From the NCBI RefSeq assembly GCF_017982655.1, contig NZ_JABXYX010000001.1, positions 62,001-126,000 of the forward strand: DNA of 64,000 nucleotides, read 5' to 3'. The notes under the pieces were generated by a model that saw only the letters and a program-made list of their open reading frames with translations, was not told the origin of the DNA and searched no databases. The translations under genes and the position numbers were made by a program. The stretch comes from Brasilonema sp. CT11. Its GTDB lineage: Bacteria > Cyanobacteriota > Cyanobacteriia > Cyanobacteriales > Nostocaceae. Below are positions 47,192 to 56,544 of the stretch, piece after piece; position 1 is the first letter of the stretch; every line of letters starts with the position of its first letter.

Positions 47192-47493
47192 AAAGAAAGT
47201 TGAAAACGGTTATTAGTTAGGTTTGGTAGTCATGCTTGCTGACAAAACTCATAAGTAATAATAACTTTTCTACAAATTGCATAAACGCATTTGATTTGCA
47301 ATGATTTGTTAAGAACTGAAAAAAGATGGAGTATTGGAGATATTCTACTCCCTTCTTGCCACAAAATTACTTAAAGGCGGCAACGGTGAGACCAGCGCTC
47401 TTGGTAGGGTTTCCAACGCCCAGGGGGTGGGCGAAACTGGAAGCCTACACTCTACAGAAAGTATGCAGTGTAGGCACTTCACAATAACCTCTT
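47192..47493. other. Spacer with palindromes between BcsA and the GIY-YIG gene
   Basis: No gene. It contains CGCCCA-GGGGG-TGGGCG (47417-47433) and the perfect 9-base stem GCCTACACT/AGTGTAGGC (47443-47475), which begins 19 bases past the BcsA stop and may help end the cellulose operon transcript, although no T-run follows. Confidence 0.55.
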
Positions 47494-50091
47494 CTACAAC
47501 ACTTGCAAAAGCTGTTTAATTTTAGTACCTTGGCGTTGCTTGAATTCTGTCGGAAAATTTAAATCAATGACAATTCTGTCATCTATCTCTTCTTTCACCA
47601 CAAAAATTTCAGCAACCAACTTACTAGGTGAGGGATTCCCCTCCTCTCGACTCAACAGCAAACCAACGAGTGGTTTGAGATTTCGCATCTTGTGCAAGTC
47701 TTCTTGTCCAAGCAGTCTATTACCGGATTTGGATTTTTTACCCCGCATTTCCAGCCGTAAACCTGTTACCCCTAGTTCTGTGGCAATTCCAGGGAAGAAA
47801 TGACCATCCCAGTAAAGTTCACCAAGGGCACTCACCCGTTTGCGTACCTGGTTACGGGTGATGGGTTTGAGATCCCGAAAAGAGCGAGTCAGACTGGTAG
47901 CAAGGAAGCCAAGAGAAGTTATTGGTTGATCTACAGACTCCCGCTTCTGAGAATACCACTCTCGCACATCAGAATACAAAATCAGGATTAAATTATCCAT
48001 TTGGGCACGGCTAGGACTGACAAAGTCAATTGCCAAAAGCGTCTTTTCATCACTTACAGGAGAAACTCGCACAACCCTTGCTGTGAGGGAGACGCGAGCA
48101 GTAAAATCTCCCATGATCTCAACATCAACTTCATCTGGTAAATTAGGCCAAGATTCTAAAGAAATCAACGCTCCAGTTTCTGAGATATTGACTGTTTCGC
48201 CCCTAAATGTGTAGTTACCATTAGTAATAACGACATTAAGGCGTCGCTGCAAACGGTGAGAAGCACGTACTTGCGGCTGTTCAAAGCCAACCAGTAATGC
48301 TGCGATCAGCAGAATCAAATTAAAACCTGACCACAAGGTATTGACTAAAACTGCTTGCCAATCCTCTGGACGAAGTAGCAACCAGTAAGGAACAGCAAAT
48401 AAGGAAGCGCTAACAAACACAGTCACGACTATTAGACCACGCATTGACTGCCAGTCAAAGGTACGTTTGCTAATATTCACTCCTTTGTCAGTCACGTTAA
48501 ATGAACCAAGTTTGGGGTTAATCAGCGCCAACATCGTCACCCACCCCGCTTGGAAAGCCATAACAAATTCAAAAATTTCGTTCCAAAAAGAAAACCGGAC
48601 GTTTTTGTAAATGATATGGTTGGTGAATAAAGCCAGAAGAATGTGTGGTACGGCGTATGCCAGAGTTTCCAAACCTAGACCTCGGATGGGATTGATACCA
48701 AACAATAAGAACAAGGTGGGAACAACTGCATACACCAGTCGGGGATATCCATATAAGAAGTGCGAAGTCGCACTGAAATAACAAATCCGTTGAGGAATCG
48801 TTAATTTCAGCCAGGGATTAAACAGAGGGTTTTCCAGTCGCAGAATCTGCGCCATACCCCTAGCCCAGCGCACTTGTTGACCGACATAGGAAGAGAACGT
48901 ATCTGGTGCTAAGCCAGCTACCATGATTTTGTCGTAATAAACAGACTTGTAACCGCGAGAGTGCAACCGTAGTGCTGTGTGACAATCCTCTGTCACAGTT
49001 TCAACTGCAATTCCCCCAACTTCCAAAGCGTGGGACTTGCGAATTATAGCTGCTGAACCGCAGAAAAAGGCAGCATTCCAAAAATCATTGCCTTTTTGCA
49101 GCACTTTATAAAACAGTTCATTACCTACAGGGATGCTACCACGAGTGAGCAAATTGCGCTCAAAGGGGTCGGGATTATAGAACCAGTGGGGGGTTTGGAC
49201 AAACGATACCTTTGGATCATAGAAAAAGCCTACTGCATTCAGCAGAAATTGACGCGAGGGGATATGGTCGCAGTCTAAAATCAAAACTAAGTCACCATCA
49301 GTTTTGTTAAAAGCATTGTTGATATTACCTGCCTTAGCATGCTTGTTGTTGTCCCGCGTCATGTGGATGCAACCAATTTCTTCACACATTAGCCGTATTT
49401 GTTCTCGTCTTGCCCGGAACTTCTCTCGACGTGGGTCGTTTTCTTGGTACCTTTCTGGACGACCATCATCTAAGACATAAATCATTTTTTTACCAGGGGC
49501 ATAATCGCAAGCTATTGCTGATAAAGCAGTCTTGCGAACAATTTCAACATCTTCGTTGAAGGTGGGAATGTAAATATCGACATTGAACCATTCTTCTTGA
49601 GGGATGTTAGAAAGACTAACCGGCTGACGTTCTTTGATTCTTAGGGTTTGAAAATAAGCCAGCACCAAGGTGAGAACAGCGTACAGTTCAGCAGCGTATA
49701 GCAGTAAGCAAACAATGCTGTTAAGCAAGCCATCAAAGTTAAGAGTGTAACTTGTGCGGTAAAATAAATAACGCAGCGTTGTTACCAAACTCAGCCACAC
49801 CATAAATAAGTGATAATACTGGCTAGTTTCCGCAGAAGACTCTTGATCCTCAGCTCGCATGATCAATTGACCAAGTATTACCAAAAACAAGCCAATGACT
49901 GCTTGCTGCCAGATTCGTAGCGGGGCAATCATCAGTGGAACTGAAAGAACCAGAAGCAGCAAAACAAGCCACTTAAACTGTTTCGCACCCACATTTTCTA
50001 AAGCGCGGTCAAAAAATCGGGGCGTGAGATCAATGAGCCATCGACTTAAGTTAAAACGCCCTCGATTAGGGGAATTTGATGAAGAAGACAT
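47494..50091 (-). CDS. bcsA: Cellulose synthase catalytic subunit (BcsA) with PilZ domain
   Basis: 865 residues. Membrane glycosyltransferase that polymerises UDP-glucose into cellulose. Landmarks: N-terminal helices from 40 on; GT2 core with DDG (208-210), DCD (273-275), TED (367-369) and QVRW (406-409); FNVTDKG gating motif (531-537); more helices; then a PilZ domain with R613-x-x-x-R617 and NISETG (635-640), the c-di-GMP-binding pattern. So activity is probably switched on by c-di-GMP. The last 150 residues contain a second, degenerate PilZ-like stretch (GELYWDGHFFPGIATELGVT). It is the last gene of the operon, 96 bases after bcsB. All catalytic motifs are intact. Confidence 0.95.
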   Translation of the reverse strand: MSSSSNSPNRGRFNLSRWLIDLTPRFFDRALENVGAKQFKWLVLLLLVLSVPLMIAPLRIWQQAVIGLFLVILGQLIMRAEDQESSAETSQYYHLFMVWLSLVTTLRYLFYRTSYTLNFDGLLNSIVCLLLYAAELYAVLTLVLAYFQTLRIKERQPVSLSNIPQEEWFNVDIYIPTFNEDVEIVRKTALSAIACDYAPGKKMIYVLDDGRPERYQENDPRREKFRARREQIRLMCEEIGCIHMTRDNNKHAKAGNINNAFNKTDGDLVLILDCDHIPSRQFLLNAVGFFYDPKVSFVQTPHWFYNPDPFERNLLTRGSIPVGNELFYKVLQKGNDFWNAAFFCGSAAIIRKSHALEVGGIAVETVTEDCHTALRLHSRGYKSVYYDKIMVAGLAPDTFSSYVGQQVRWARGMAQILRLENPLFNPWLKLTIPQRICYFSATSHFLYGYPRLVYAVVPTLFLLFGINPIRGLGLETLAYAVPHILLALFTNHIIYKNVRFSFWNEIFEFVMAFQAGWVTMLALINPKLGSFNVTDKGVNISKRTFDWQSMRGLIVVTVFVSASLFAVPYWLLLRPEDWQAVLVNTLWSGFNLILLIAALLVGFEQPQVRASHRLQRRLNVVITNGNYTFRGETVNISETGALISLESWPNLPDEVDVEIMGDFTARVSLTARVVRVSPVSDEKTLLAIDFVSPSRAQMDNLILILYSDVREWYSQKRESVDQPITSLGFLATSLTRSFRDLKPITRNQVRKRVSALGELYWDGHFFPGIATELGVTGLRLEMRGKKSKSGNRLLGQEDLHKMRNLKPLVGLLLSREEGNPSPSKLVAEIFVVKEEIDDRIVIDLNFPTEFKQRQGTKIKQLLQVL

Positions 50092-50187
50092 TTTTCGGTT
50101 TTGGATTTTAGATTTTCAAATTGGGATTTGAACCGCAGATAAATGCAGAGAATTATCTGTTATATCCGCGTGTATCGGCGGTGACAA

Positions 50188-52614
50188 TTAATTCCTATCA
50201 GCACCAGCAAGGCGCTTGAGATACAACTGAATAATTCCATAAAGTAAAAGCGAGACACCTACAATACCGATAGGTAGCAGGAGCCAATTTTCTTGCAGCA
50301 AGCGCGATGTCTTACTGAGTAAATTGGTATTTTCTACACGAGTTTTTGAGGGAGCACTACGCATAAACTGCAGTTGATAATCGCCTGCATCGTAGGCAGA
50401 TGGATTGTTATTATCGCTACCAACTAGGACTGTATCCTGTTTTAATTGGAAGAACAATGGGTCTTGCTCAACCACTTGTCGTACTCGCTGTAAACCAGTT
50501 TCTGTCTGAGCTGTTAAAGCCAGAATGACGTGCTCGTTACTCCAAGGGGAAACAATTTGCTTAATCAAACCTTGTGAATCCTGTGGAGTTTGAATCGTAC
50601 CTTGAGCTAATACGCGAGAGAATCCTTGACTCAAGTTAAAGCCAGTGGATCTAAAGACTTCCGGAAAAGGAAATTTATCCCGCGTACCAATTCCCACAAG
50701 ATGGTCATTCTTGCGAACTGAGTCAGGAATTGATTCTGGCGTATAAACCTGGAATTTGATAGACTCTGCTTGACTCAGCCGTCCCAAACGTTCGCTCAAT
50801 GCGAGCAAGGTGAGTATATCTGTATTAGATGGGTTTTGTGGCAAGACGATGGCCGTTCTAGATAAATCCTGAGGTGCAGCAAACGGAAAACCAAATTGCA
50901 ACAACTTTAAATCTGGAAGTTGTACAGAGGTTTCCCGTTTTAAATCGAAGCTTGTATCAGCATGAAGTGTACCTATTAACTGTTGATCTGCTGCGCTTAG
51001 ACATTTTTGCTTGTCAAATGGTTCTTTGGGATTCATCCGGAAGAACACTTGGAGTTGAGCACTGGAGTGCAACAAGCTTGCTGGTAAATCAACACTCAAG
51101 GTTTGGCGGGTTTCTCCAGAATCTGAACTCAGACGTGCACCACCAATATATCTACCGTCGAGTAACACCTCAAGCGCAGAAGTTCTTGTGTTCAGCTGTG
51201 GACCATAGCTGTAAACTAGGTTCATGGTACTGCCACGCAAAAATCTATCATCCGGTAAAGTGCGGAAATCAATTGTAATAGGTGGTGCTGCTGAACCATG
51301 TACACTCACATCACCAAAACCTTCATTATTGAGTGGGGTTCTCAGGTCGCTAAGTCTAAAACTATTTTCTTCTGGAGTATAACGAGGCCATTGTCGAGGT
51401 TCAGGTGTTGTCGCTTCTTTAACTTTATTGACAAAAATGATTGAACCTGTTCCCGTTTTTCGCAAGTCTGGCTGCACCAAAAACTGTACTGCGTTTGCCA
51501 CACCCTTTGGTCCATTACCAGTCGCAATTAAGACAGGTGTACCATCTTTTTCTTTTGTCGTCGCTGCAATCAGCACTCCTGTATCTTCTGGTACAGGTTT
51601 TTGATTGATATCGAGAATTTCAGTACCAGCTATAGAAAGAGGTAATTTCAAAGAGGTTAAAGTTGGCTGCTCACTCGGAGTGCCAATGATCACTAACTGC
51701 TGTTCAGGTTTTACACTCTTTATATCAGATACCAAGCTCGTCTTTATGGGGCGAAAATCTGCAAATCTACCAAATGCCGCTTGCAAACGAGCGGTTGTTG
51801 TCAACCAATATTGATTGACCTGACTTGGTTGCACGTAAACAATATTGTTCGTTTCTAAGCCGAGTTGATCAAAGAAAGGATAGGGATAGCGGCTAAAGTT
51901 GAGAGGAATTGGCTGCCTTTTGAAACCAAAAATTAATTTGGAATCTGGCAGAATATCCGTCCACAAATTAGGATCATGAGGGTCAGTACATTGTTGTGAT
52001 GTATTTTGCTGAGCAACAAACTTGATTTCGTTGTAGTCCTGAAGCAGCTTCGGATCAATATTATTGATCAGCACCTGACCAACTTGGGACTGTTTACGGT
52101 TGAGCGATATGCTGCCTACGGCAGTGTCATTGATAAATACCGTTAGGTTAGAACGGTTGGCATACAGTGATGGTGAGTGCTGGAACTTAATTAAAGCTTG
52201 AAGCTTTCCGATTTTCCAGCCACGAGGACGGTTAAAGCCAAGGCGGGCTTCCGCATTCAGTCCTCGTAAACGCATACGGTTGCCGACAATCGGACTGCGG
52301 TTAAATTCCAGGTTGTACGTTATTAAATTCTTTGCATCATCAGCCTCTTTTTTGTTTTCGCTTGTGTCTTCTTTTTCTTCTTCGTCTAGGCTATCGACTT
52401 TGGGTTTTTTTGCTTGAGCCAACAAAATAGTTTGCTTTTTGTCAGAAGACTTTTGCCGCTGAGAAATTTCACTAATTTTTTGTGAATTCTCGTCTAGTAA
52501 ACCTTCTTCGCTACGAGCTTGAGCGTTTGGTAATGAAGTAGGAAACAGTAAAAAGCAAAAAGTAAAAATAATTGCTTTTGTGCTGATTTTGGAAGGATGA
52601 AACAACGGCTTCAT
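50188..52614 (-). CDS. bcsB: BcsB-like cellulose synthase subunit
   Basis: 808 residues. N-terminal signal segment (TKAIIFTFCFLLFPTSLPNAQA), charged linker to about 95, then the two beta-rich carbohydrate-binding/flavodoxin-like repeats of BcsB (NRPRGWKIGKLQALIKFQHSP; SAQLQVFFRMNP) and a C-terminal transmembrane helix at about 780-800 (WLLLPIGIVGVSLLLYGIIQLYL) that pairs with BcsA. It guides the chain through the periplasm. It is between the GH8 gene and bcsA on one strand. The length fits BcsB (700-800). The charged 40-95 linker (KKPKVDSLDEEEKED) is longer than in enterobacteria. Confidence 0.93.
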   Translation of the reverse strand: MKPLFHPSKISTKAIIFTFCFLLFPTSLPNAQARSEEGLLDENSQKISEISQRQKSSDKKQTILLAQAKKPKVDSLDEEEKEDTSENKKEADDAKNLITYNLEFNRSPIVGNRMRLRGLNAEARLGFNRPRGWKIGKLQALIKFQHSPSLYANRSNLTVFINDTAVGSISLNRKQSQVGQVLINNIDPKLLQDYNEIKFVAQQNTSQQCTDPHDPNLWTDILPDSKLIFGFKRQPIPLNFSRYPYPFFDQLGLETNNIVYVQPSQVNQYWLTTTARLQAAFGRFADFRPIKTSLVSDIKSVKPEQQLVIIGTPSEQPTLTSLKLPLSIAGTEILDINQKPVPEDTGVLIAATTKEKDGTPVLIATGNGPKGVANAVQFLVQPDLRKTGTGSIIFVNKVKEATTPEPRQWPRYTPEENSFRLSDLRTPLNNEGFGDVSVHGSAAPPITIDFRTLPDDRFLRGSTMNLVYSYGPQLNTRTSALEVLLDGRYIGGARLSSDSGETRQTLSVDLPASLLHSSAQLQVFFRMNPKEPFDKQKCLSAADQQLIGTLHADTSFDLKRETSVQLPDLKLLQFGFPFAAPQDLSRTAIVLPQNPSNTDILTLLALSERLGRLSQAESIKFQVYTPESIPDSVRKNDHLVGIGTRDKFPFPEVFRSTGFNLSQGFSRVLAQGTIQTPQDSQGLIKQIVSPWSNEHVILALTAQTETGLQRVRQVVEQDPLFFQLKQDTVLVGSDNNNPSAYDAGDYQLQFMRSAPSKTRVENTNLLSKTSRLLQENWLLLPIGIVGVSLLLYGIIQLYLKRLAGADRN

Positions 52615-52805
52615 ATAATGGTGTCACTTCAGGGATAGTAGGAATTTTTCTGGTTTTGTGGTTGTGATTTGTGTGAGTTTTGTTGGCGAGATGTACCCAC
52701 TGAAAACTTGTTATTTATTGAACTCAAAAGGGAACACTATAAAAAAGAACACTATAAAAGGGAACACTATTTTTGATAAGAAAATTAATCAAGAAAAATC
52801 TTTTG

Positions 52806-54074
52806 CTACTTCTTGAGTAGTTGCTGGGGAACTACTGAAGGAGACAACAGACCTAACCAAGCCAAATTCTGTGTATAGTAAGCGGATTTATCATCCCAAA
52901 TGCCTTGTTTGTATTGAAGTAGCACTTTTTTCTCAAGTAACTCCTTCGCTAGTTGTGGTTCTACGAACTGCCAAGCGGCGTAAAGCATCGCGTATTGTGC
53001 TGTCGCTTCATAATCCACCAATCCTTTGCCTTGTAGATCGATGCGTGCTGGTAAACGCGATCGCTCACGCCACTGCTGTTGGAGATACTTACTATTTGTC
53101 TGGAGATAACGTCGCGCTTGGGGTGAATTGAACCATGCCACATCCAGCGACAAGCGCCACCAAATTCGATAAGCATCAAAGCCATACAAACTCTGAAGTT
53201 GGCTTGTCTGCGGCAAGGGTTGGTATTTTCCTGTTTTGGTATCTTGAGCCACCCAATCACTTGGTAACCCGACAGCAGAAAGTGGCGCTGATTTTTCTAG
53301 AACTTCGTAACTTGTATTAACTAAACTCAACCAATCATGTTCTGGATCGACTTGGGCAAATAGCCGAAAAGCATAGGGAGCGAAATAAGAGGGGTTGAGA
53401 TAAAGGGTAGAAGCATTCGGAACAAATGCTGGTGCAGGGCCAGGCAGCAAATAGAGCTTTCCTTGGTGTCCTACTACAATGGAAAGGTTCCACAAATCTT
53501 GCAGTTTTGCTTTTGCCAAATTGAGATATTCAGGACGATTCCAACGCCTAGAGGCAAGAATCAAAGCGGTAATCGCATCAATATCGCCATCACTGGCAAA
53601 GTTACCATCGATCGCACCCCACTTTCCATCTGCATTTCGTCCCCATTGCCAAGCCCACAAGTTGTCTGTCCGTTTGCCATTCGTTTGTCGTTGGAGGTTA
53701 TTTTCTCCCCAGTTCAAGGTAGTAGCAAAAGTGGCAGGATCATCAATCAGGACTGCTCGTAGCATGGCATATGCCTGACCTTCACTTGTAGAGCGATCGC
53801 CCGCTTCATAATCGATAACTCTACCATCACCCTGAATAAATCTCCGGCGATAGACTTCCCAGCTTTGAGCCAGTAAGTCCCGGTTAGGAATGGATTTCGG
53901 TAAAGCAGCGATATACTTAGAGCTACTTTCGCTTTCCCTACCATTCAATGGCAGAGCTGTTTCTAGCGGAGTCCTGTCATCCGATACTTTCGTTTTTGTC
54001 ACTGAGTAACCTAAGTTACAGGAGTTGAGAACAATCATGCTAAGAATAACTGTCAATTTCACTGAGTGCCGCAT
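52806..54074 (-). CDS. bcsZ: GH8 endoglucanase, lipoprotein (BcsZ-like)
   Basis: 422 residues. The signal ends in lipobox LNSC with Cys19, so it is likely lipid-anchored, unlike soluble periplasmic BcsZ of enterobacteria. GH8 core: STSEGQAYAML with E98 (acid) and NFASDGDIDA with D162/D164 (base region), SLYGFDAYRIWWRL near the end. It cuts beta-1,4-glucan and in bacterial cellulose systems trims or untangles the nascent chain. It is between the TPR protein and bcsB in the operon. Catalytic residues are present. Confidence 0.93.
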   Translation of the reverse strand: MRHSVKLTVILSMIVLNSCNLGYSVTKTKVSDDRTPLETALPLNGRESESSSKYIAALPKSIPNRDLLAQSWEVYRRRFIQGDGRVIDYEAGDRSTSEGQAYAMLRAVLIDDPATFATTLNWGENNLQRQTNGKRTDNLWAWQWGRNADGKWGAIDGNFASDGDIDAITALILASRRWNRPEYLNLAKAKLQDLWNLSIVVGHQGKLYLLPGPAPAFVPNASTLYLNPSYFAPYAFRLFAQVDPEHDWLSLVNTSYEVLEKSAPLSAVGLPSDWVAQDTKTGKYQPLPQTSQLQSLYGFDAYRIWWRLSLDVAWFNSPQARRYLQTNSKYLQQQWRERSRLPARIDLQGKGLVDYEATAQYAMLYAAWQFVEPQLAKELLEKKVLLQYKQGIWDDKSAYYTQNLAWLGLLSPSVVPQQLLKK

Positions 54075-54162
54075 TCTTTAACAGAGAACAAAGGGGACAC
54101 GGAGACTTAGGGAACACAAACAGATGTAGAAATAAGGGCAAATCTCCGTGTTTTACCCTCTC

Positions 54163-56544
54163 TCATTTCCCTCTGCGCTCATAGTTCTCCCAAGAGGGTT
54201 GAAAGCCACGTCGTTGCAAGAAATCTTCTTGTATTTGCTGCCTTTGACGAGAAACTTCAGCATCGCTTGCGCCTTGGGAAATTTGTTCTACTTCGAGTTG
54301 CTCAAGCTGTGTCAGCGCTGTTAAGGGCTGATCAGCAATAGCACTTAAGCCAGCAAGGGCGCGACGTGCATCCTTATCTTGTGGCTTCTGTGCTACAACT
54401 TGAGAGTAAATTTGCCGTGCTGACTCAAAGCGGTGCTGTTCAAAACGAATTCCTCCTAAAGCAGCAAGGGCATCTATATTATCTGGTTGCTGTGCCAAGA
54501 TATTTTCGTACGCCTTGCCAGCCAAATCCAAATCACCAATCGCTCGTGCCAAATCTCCCTGCAACTGATACGTGTTCGCGTCTTTAGGGAGACGAGCAAT
54601 CAACTGTTTCACCCGTGCTTGCGCTTCAGTGGGATTGCGTTTTGCGATAACTTGTACCAGACGCAGTTGCACTGGCAAGTAACTTGGATCAACTTGAGCT
54701 AAATAATTATACAGAGGTTCACGCTGTGGTTGAGCTGGCAATGTTCCTACTAAACTAAAAAGTTCTGGAGGTGCATTCGTCGCAGGTTGTGTAGCTAACC
54801 AATTATTGAGGACAGCATTCGCCTCCTGCTCAGAAATCTTCTTGGCTTGATAGGCGATACTGGTTCGTCCCAACTGAGTTGTCAAATTTTGTGGTTGACG
54901 GATTATCAATTGGTCATAAGCTGCCAAAGCTTCATCAAACCGTTTTTGTTGTATTCGTACACCTGCGAGTCCACGTAAAGCTGCATCAGTAATGTCATCA
55001 CCTCCTGACTTAGTTGTCAATACAGCTTGGAAACGTTGAGCACTGGCTTCTAAGTTGCCCTCCCGTCGCTCAATTTCTGCTGCTAGCAATTGGGGTGCAA
55101 GGCTTTTGGCTCCTTCTGGAGTTGCTGTATAAGCTGCCAAAGCTTGTCTTGCGTTACTTGTGTCATTCTGTTGTAGATAAATCTGAGCGATGCGGAAATT
55201 TAAAAATGGTACGTTTACCCTTGGTGAAAGAGTTTGGTATAAAGGCAACAGTTCTGGATCAGGGGCATCAACGTCTGATAGAGCAAGAGCGATCTGTTGC
55301 AATTGCGCCGGATCTGAGGGTAGGGGGTTAACTTCAGCAACCAAACGCTTTTTTAAATCACTTTTGGCAAGTTGTCCCAATTTATTCTCTAGGACTAACT
55401 GTCGCACCACCAAACTTTTATCATTTGGGAACTGTGGAGCCACTTGGCGATAAAGTTGTAGTGCTGTTTGCTCTCCTTGAGGTAAGCCGGTGAAAACATC
55501 AGCGGTTTCTCGCAACAAGGCGGGCGAGGGGTTGGGAGAGTTGGCGATCGCCTGACGATACAAAGTCGCAACTTGCTGTGCTATGGCAGGGTTATTGCTT
55601 GATGAGCGAATCTCATTCAGAGAACGTGCTAAAGGTAGAATCGCTTCTGGTCTATTTTGTATTGGCTCCAATACCGCAAAAGCTTGCTGTGACTGTTGAT
55701 TAGCAACATACGCCTTGGCAAGTTCAGAACGCGTTTCAATCGCTAATTTGTCGAGAGTTTTGGAACGCTGTAACTGTCCTTCCAAAACTTGTACTGCTGC
55801 TTTTGGATTGCCAGTTTCTCGCAAGGTACTAGCGTAGGCTACCGCAGCAAATCCAGTGATCGGTTTGCCAGCCACTCGATAGCGGTTGAACAACTCTAAA
55901 GCTTTTTGGTAGTTGCGGCTATAACTGTAAGCTTGAGCAGCACCAAGGATAGTTTCTGAGGTAGGATTCTTTTCCAATACTATTTGATAATCTGCCAGCG
56001 ACTCGTTAACCTTTCCTTGGTAGGTGTACAACAAGGCGCGGTAAGAACGGGCTTGTACATCGTTAGGATTGGTATTTAACAAAGTATTGAGAGCTTCAAT
56101 TCCTCGTACTTGCCACTCTGGGCGATAAGTGCCCATGATCCCAACAATTTTGAGCGCACTTTGGTTGTTCGGATCTTGCGCTAGCACCTGTTGATAAGCA
56201 TCCCAAGCTTCAGTAATACGTCCAGCGCGGTTATAAGAAATTGCTAACCCGATCTTGGCTTGTGAAGATTGTGGATTTTGCTTTATAGCTTGCCCAAAGG
56301 CTTTGATGGCATCATTCACCCACCCTTTTTTAAGCAGATTGTAACCTCGTTGCACCGCTGACGAGGACTTCTGCGCTTGAGCAGGAGCAATGTTGTTTAA
56401 CAATGGAACATTGAAGACACAGATCAAAACAGAAAATGAAGCAGTGATCACGATCAGACTAAAAAGACTTTTTGTGCTGATATCTTGAACACTCGTTGTC
56501 AAACTTGAGCAGGGATTAGTTTTGCGTTTGTGTTTCTGACTCAT
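54163..56544 (-). CDS. TPR protein, BcsC-like periplasmic scaffold
   Basis: 793 residues. Signal segment (SLFSLIVITASFSVLICVFN...) followed by about 18 TPR units from residue 60 to the end (e.g. AVQRGYNLLKKGWVNDAIKAF; SQAKIGLAISYNRAGRITEA). In enterobacterial BcsC the TPR scaffold and the outer-membrane barrel are one protein; here the TPR part stands alone and the barrel is probably the upstream gene, whose stop overlaps this start by 4 bases (ATGA). That overlap indicates translational coupling. It is probably periplasmic, linking the synthase to the outer-membrane pore. Confidence 0.87.
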   Translation of the reverse strand: MSQKHKRKTNPCSSLTTSVQDISTKSLFSLIVITASFSVLICVFNVPLLNNIAPAQAQKSSSAVQRGYNLLKKGWVNDAIKAFGQAIKQNPQSSQAKIGLAISYNRAGRITEAWDAYQQVLAQDPNNQSALKIVGIMGTYRPEWQVRGIEALNTLLNTNPNDVQARSYRALLYTYQGKVNESLADYQIVLEKNPTSETILGAAQAYSYSRNYQKALELFNRYRVAGKPITGFAAVAYASTLRETGNPKAAVQVLEGQLQRSKTLDKLAIETRSELAKAYVANQQSQQAFAVLEPIQNRPEAILPLARSLNEIRSSSNNPAIAQQVATLYRQAIANSPNPSPALLRETADVFTGLPQGEQTALQLYRQVAPQFPNDKSLVVRQLVLENKLGQLAKSDLKKRLVAEVNPLPSDPAQLQQIALALSDVDAPDPELLPLYQTLSPRVNVPFLNFRIAQIYLQQNDTSNARQALAAYTATPEGAKSLAPQLLAAEIERREGNLEASAQRFQAVLTTKSGGDDITDAALRGLAGVRIQQKRFDEALAAYDQLIIRQPQNLTTQLGRTSIAYQAKKISEQEANAVLNNWLATQPATNAPPELFSLVGTLPAQPQREPLYNYLAQVDPSYLPVQLRLVQVIAKRNPTEAQARVKQLIARLPKDANTYQLQGDLARAIGDLDLAGKAYENILAQQPDNIDALAALGGIRFEQHRFESARQIYSQVVAQKPQDKDARRALAGLSAIADQPLTALTQLEQLEVEQISQGASDAEVSRQRQQIQEDFLQRRGFQPSWENYERRGK

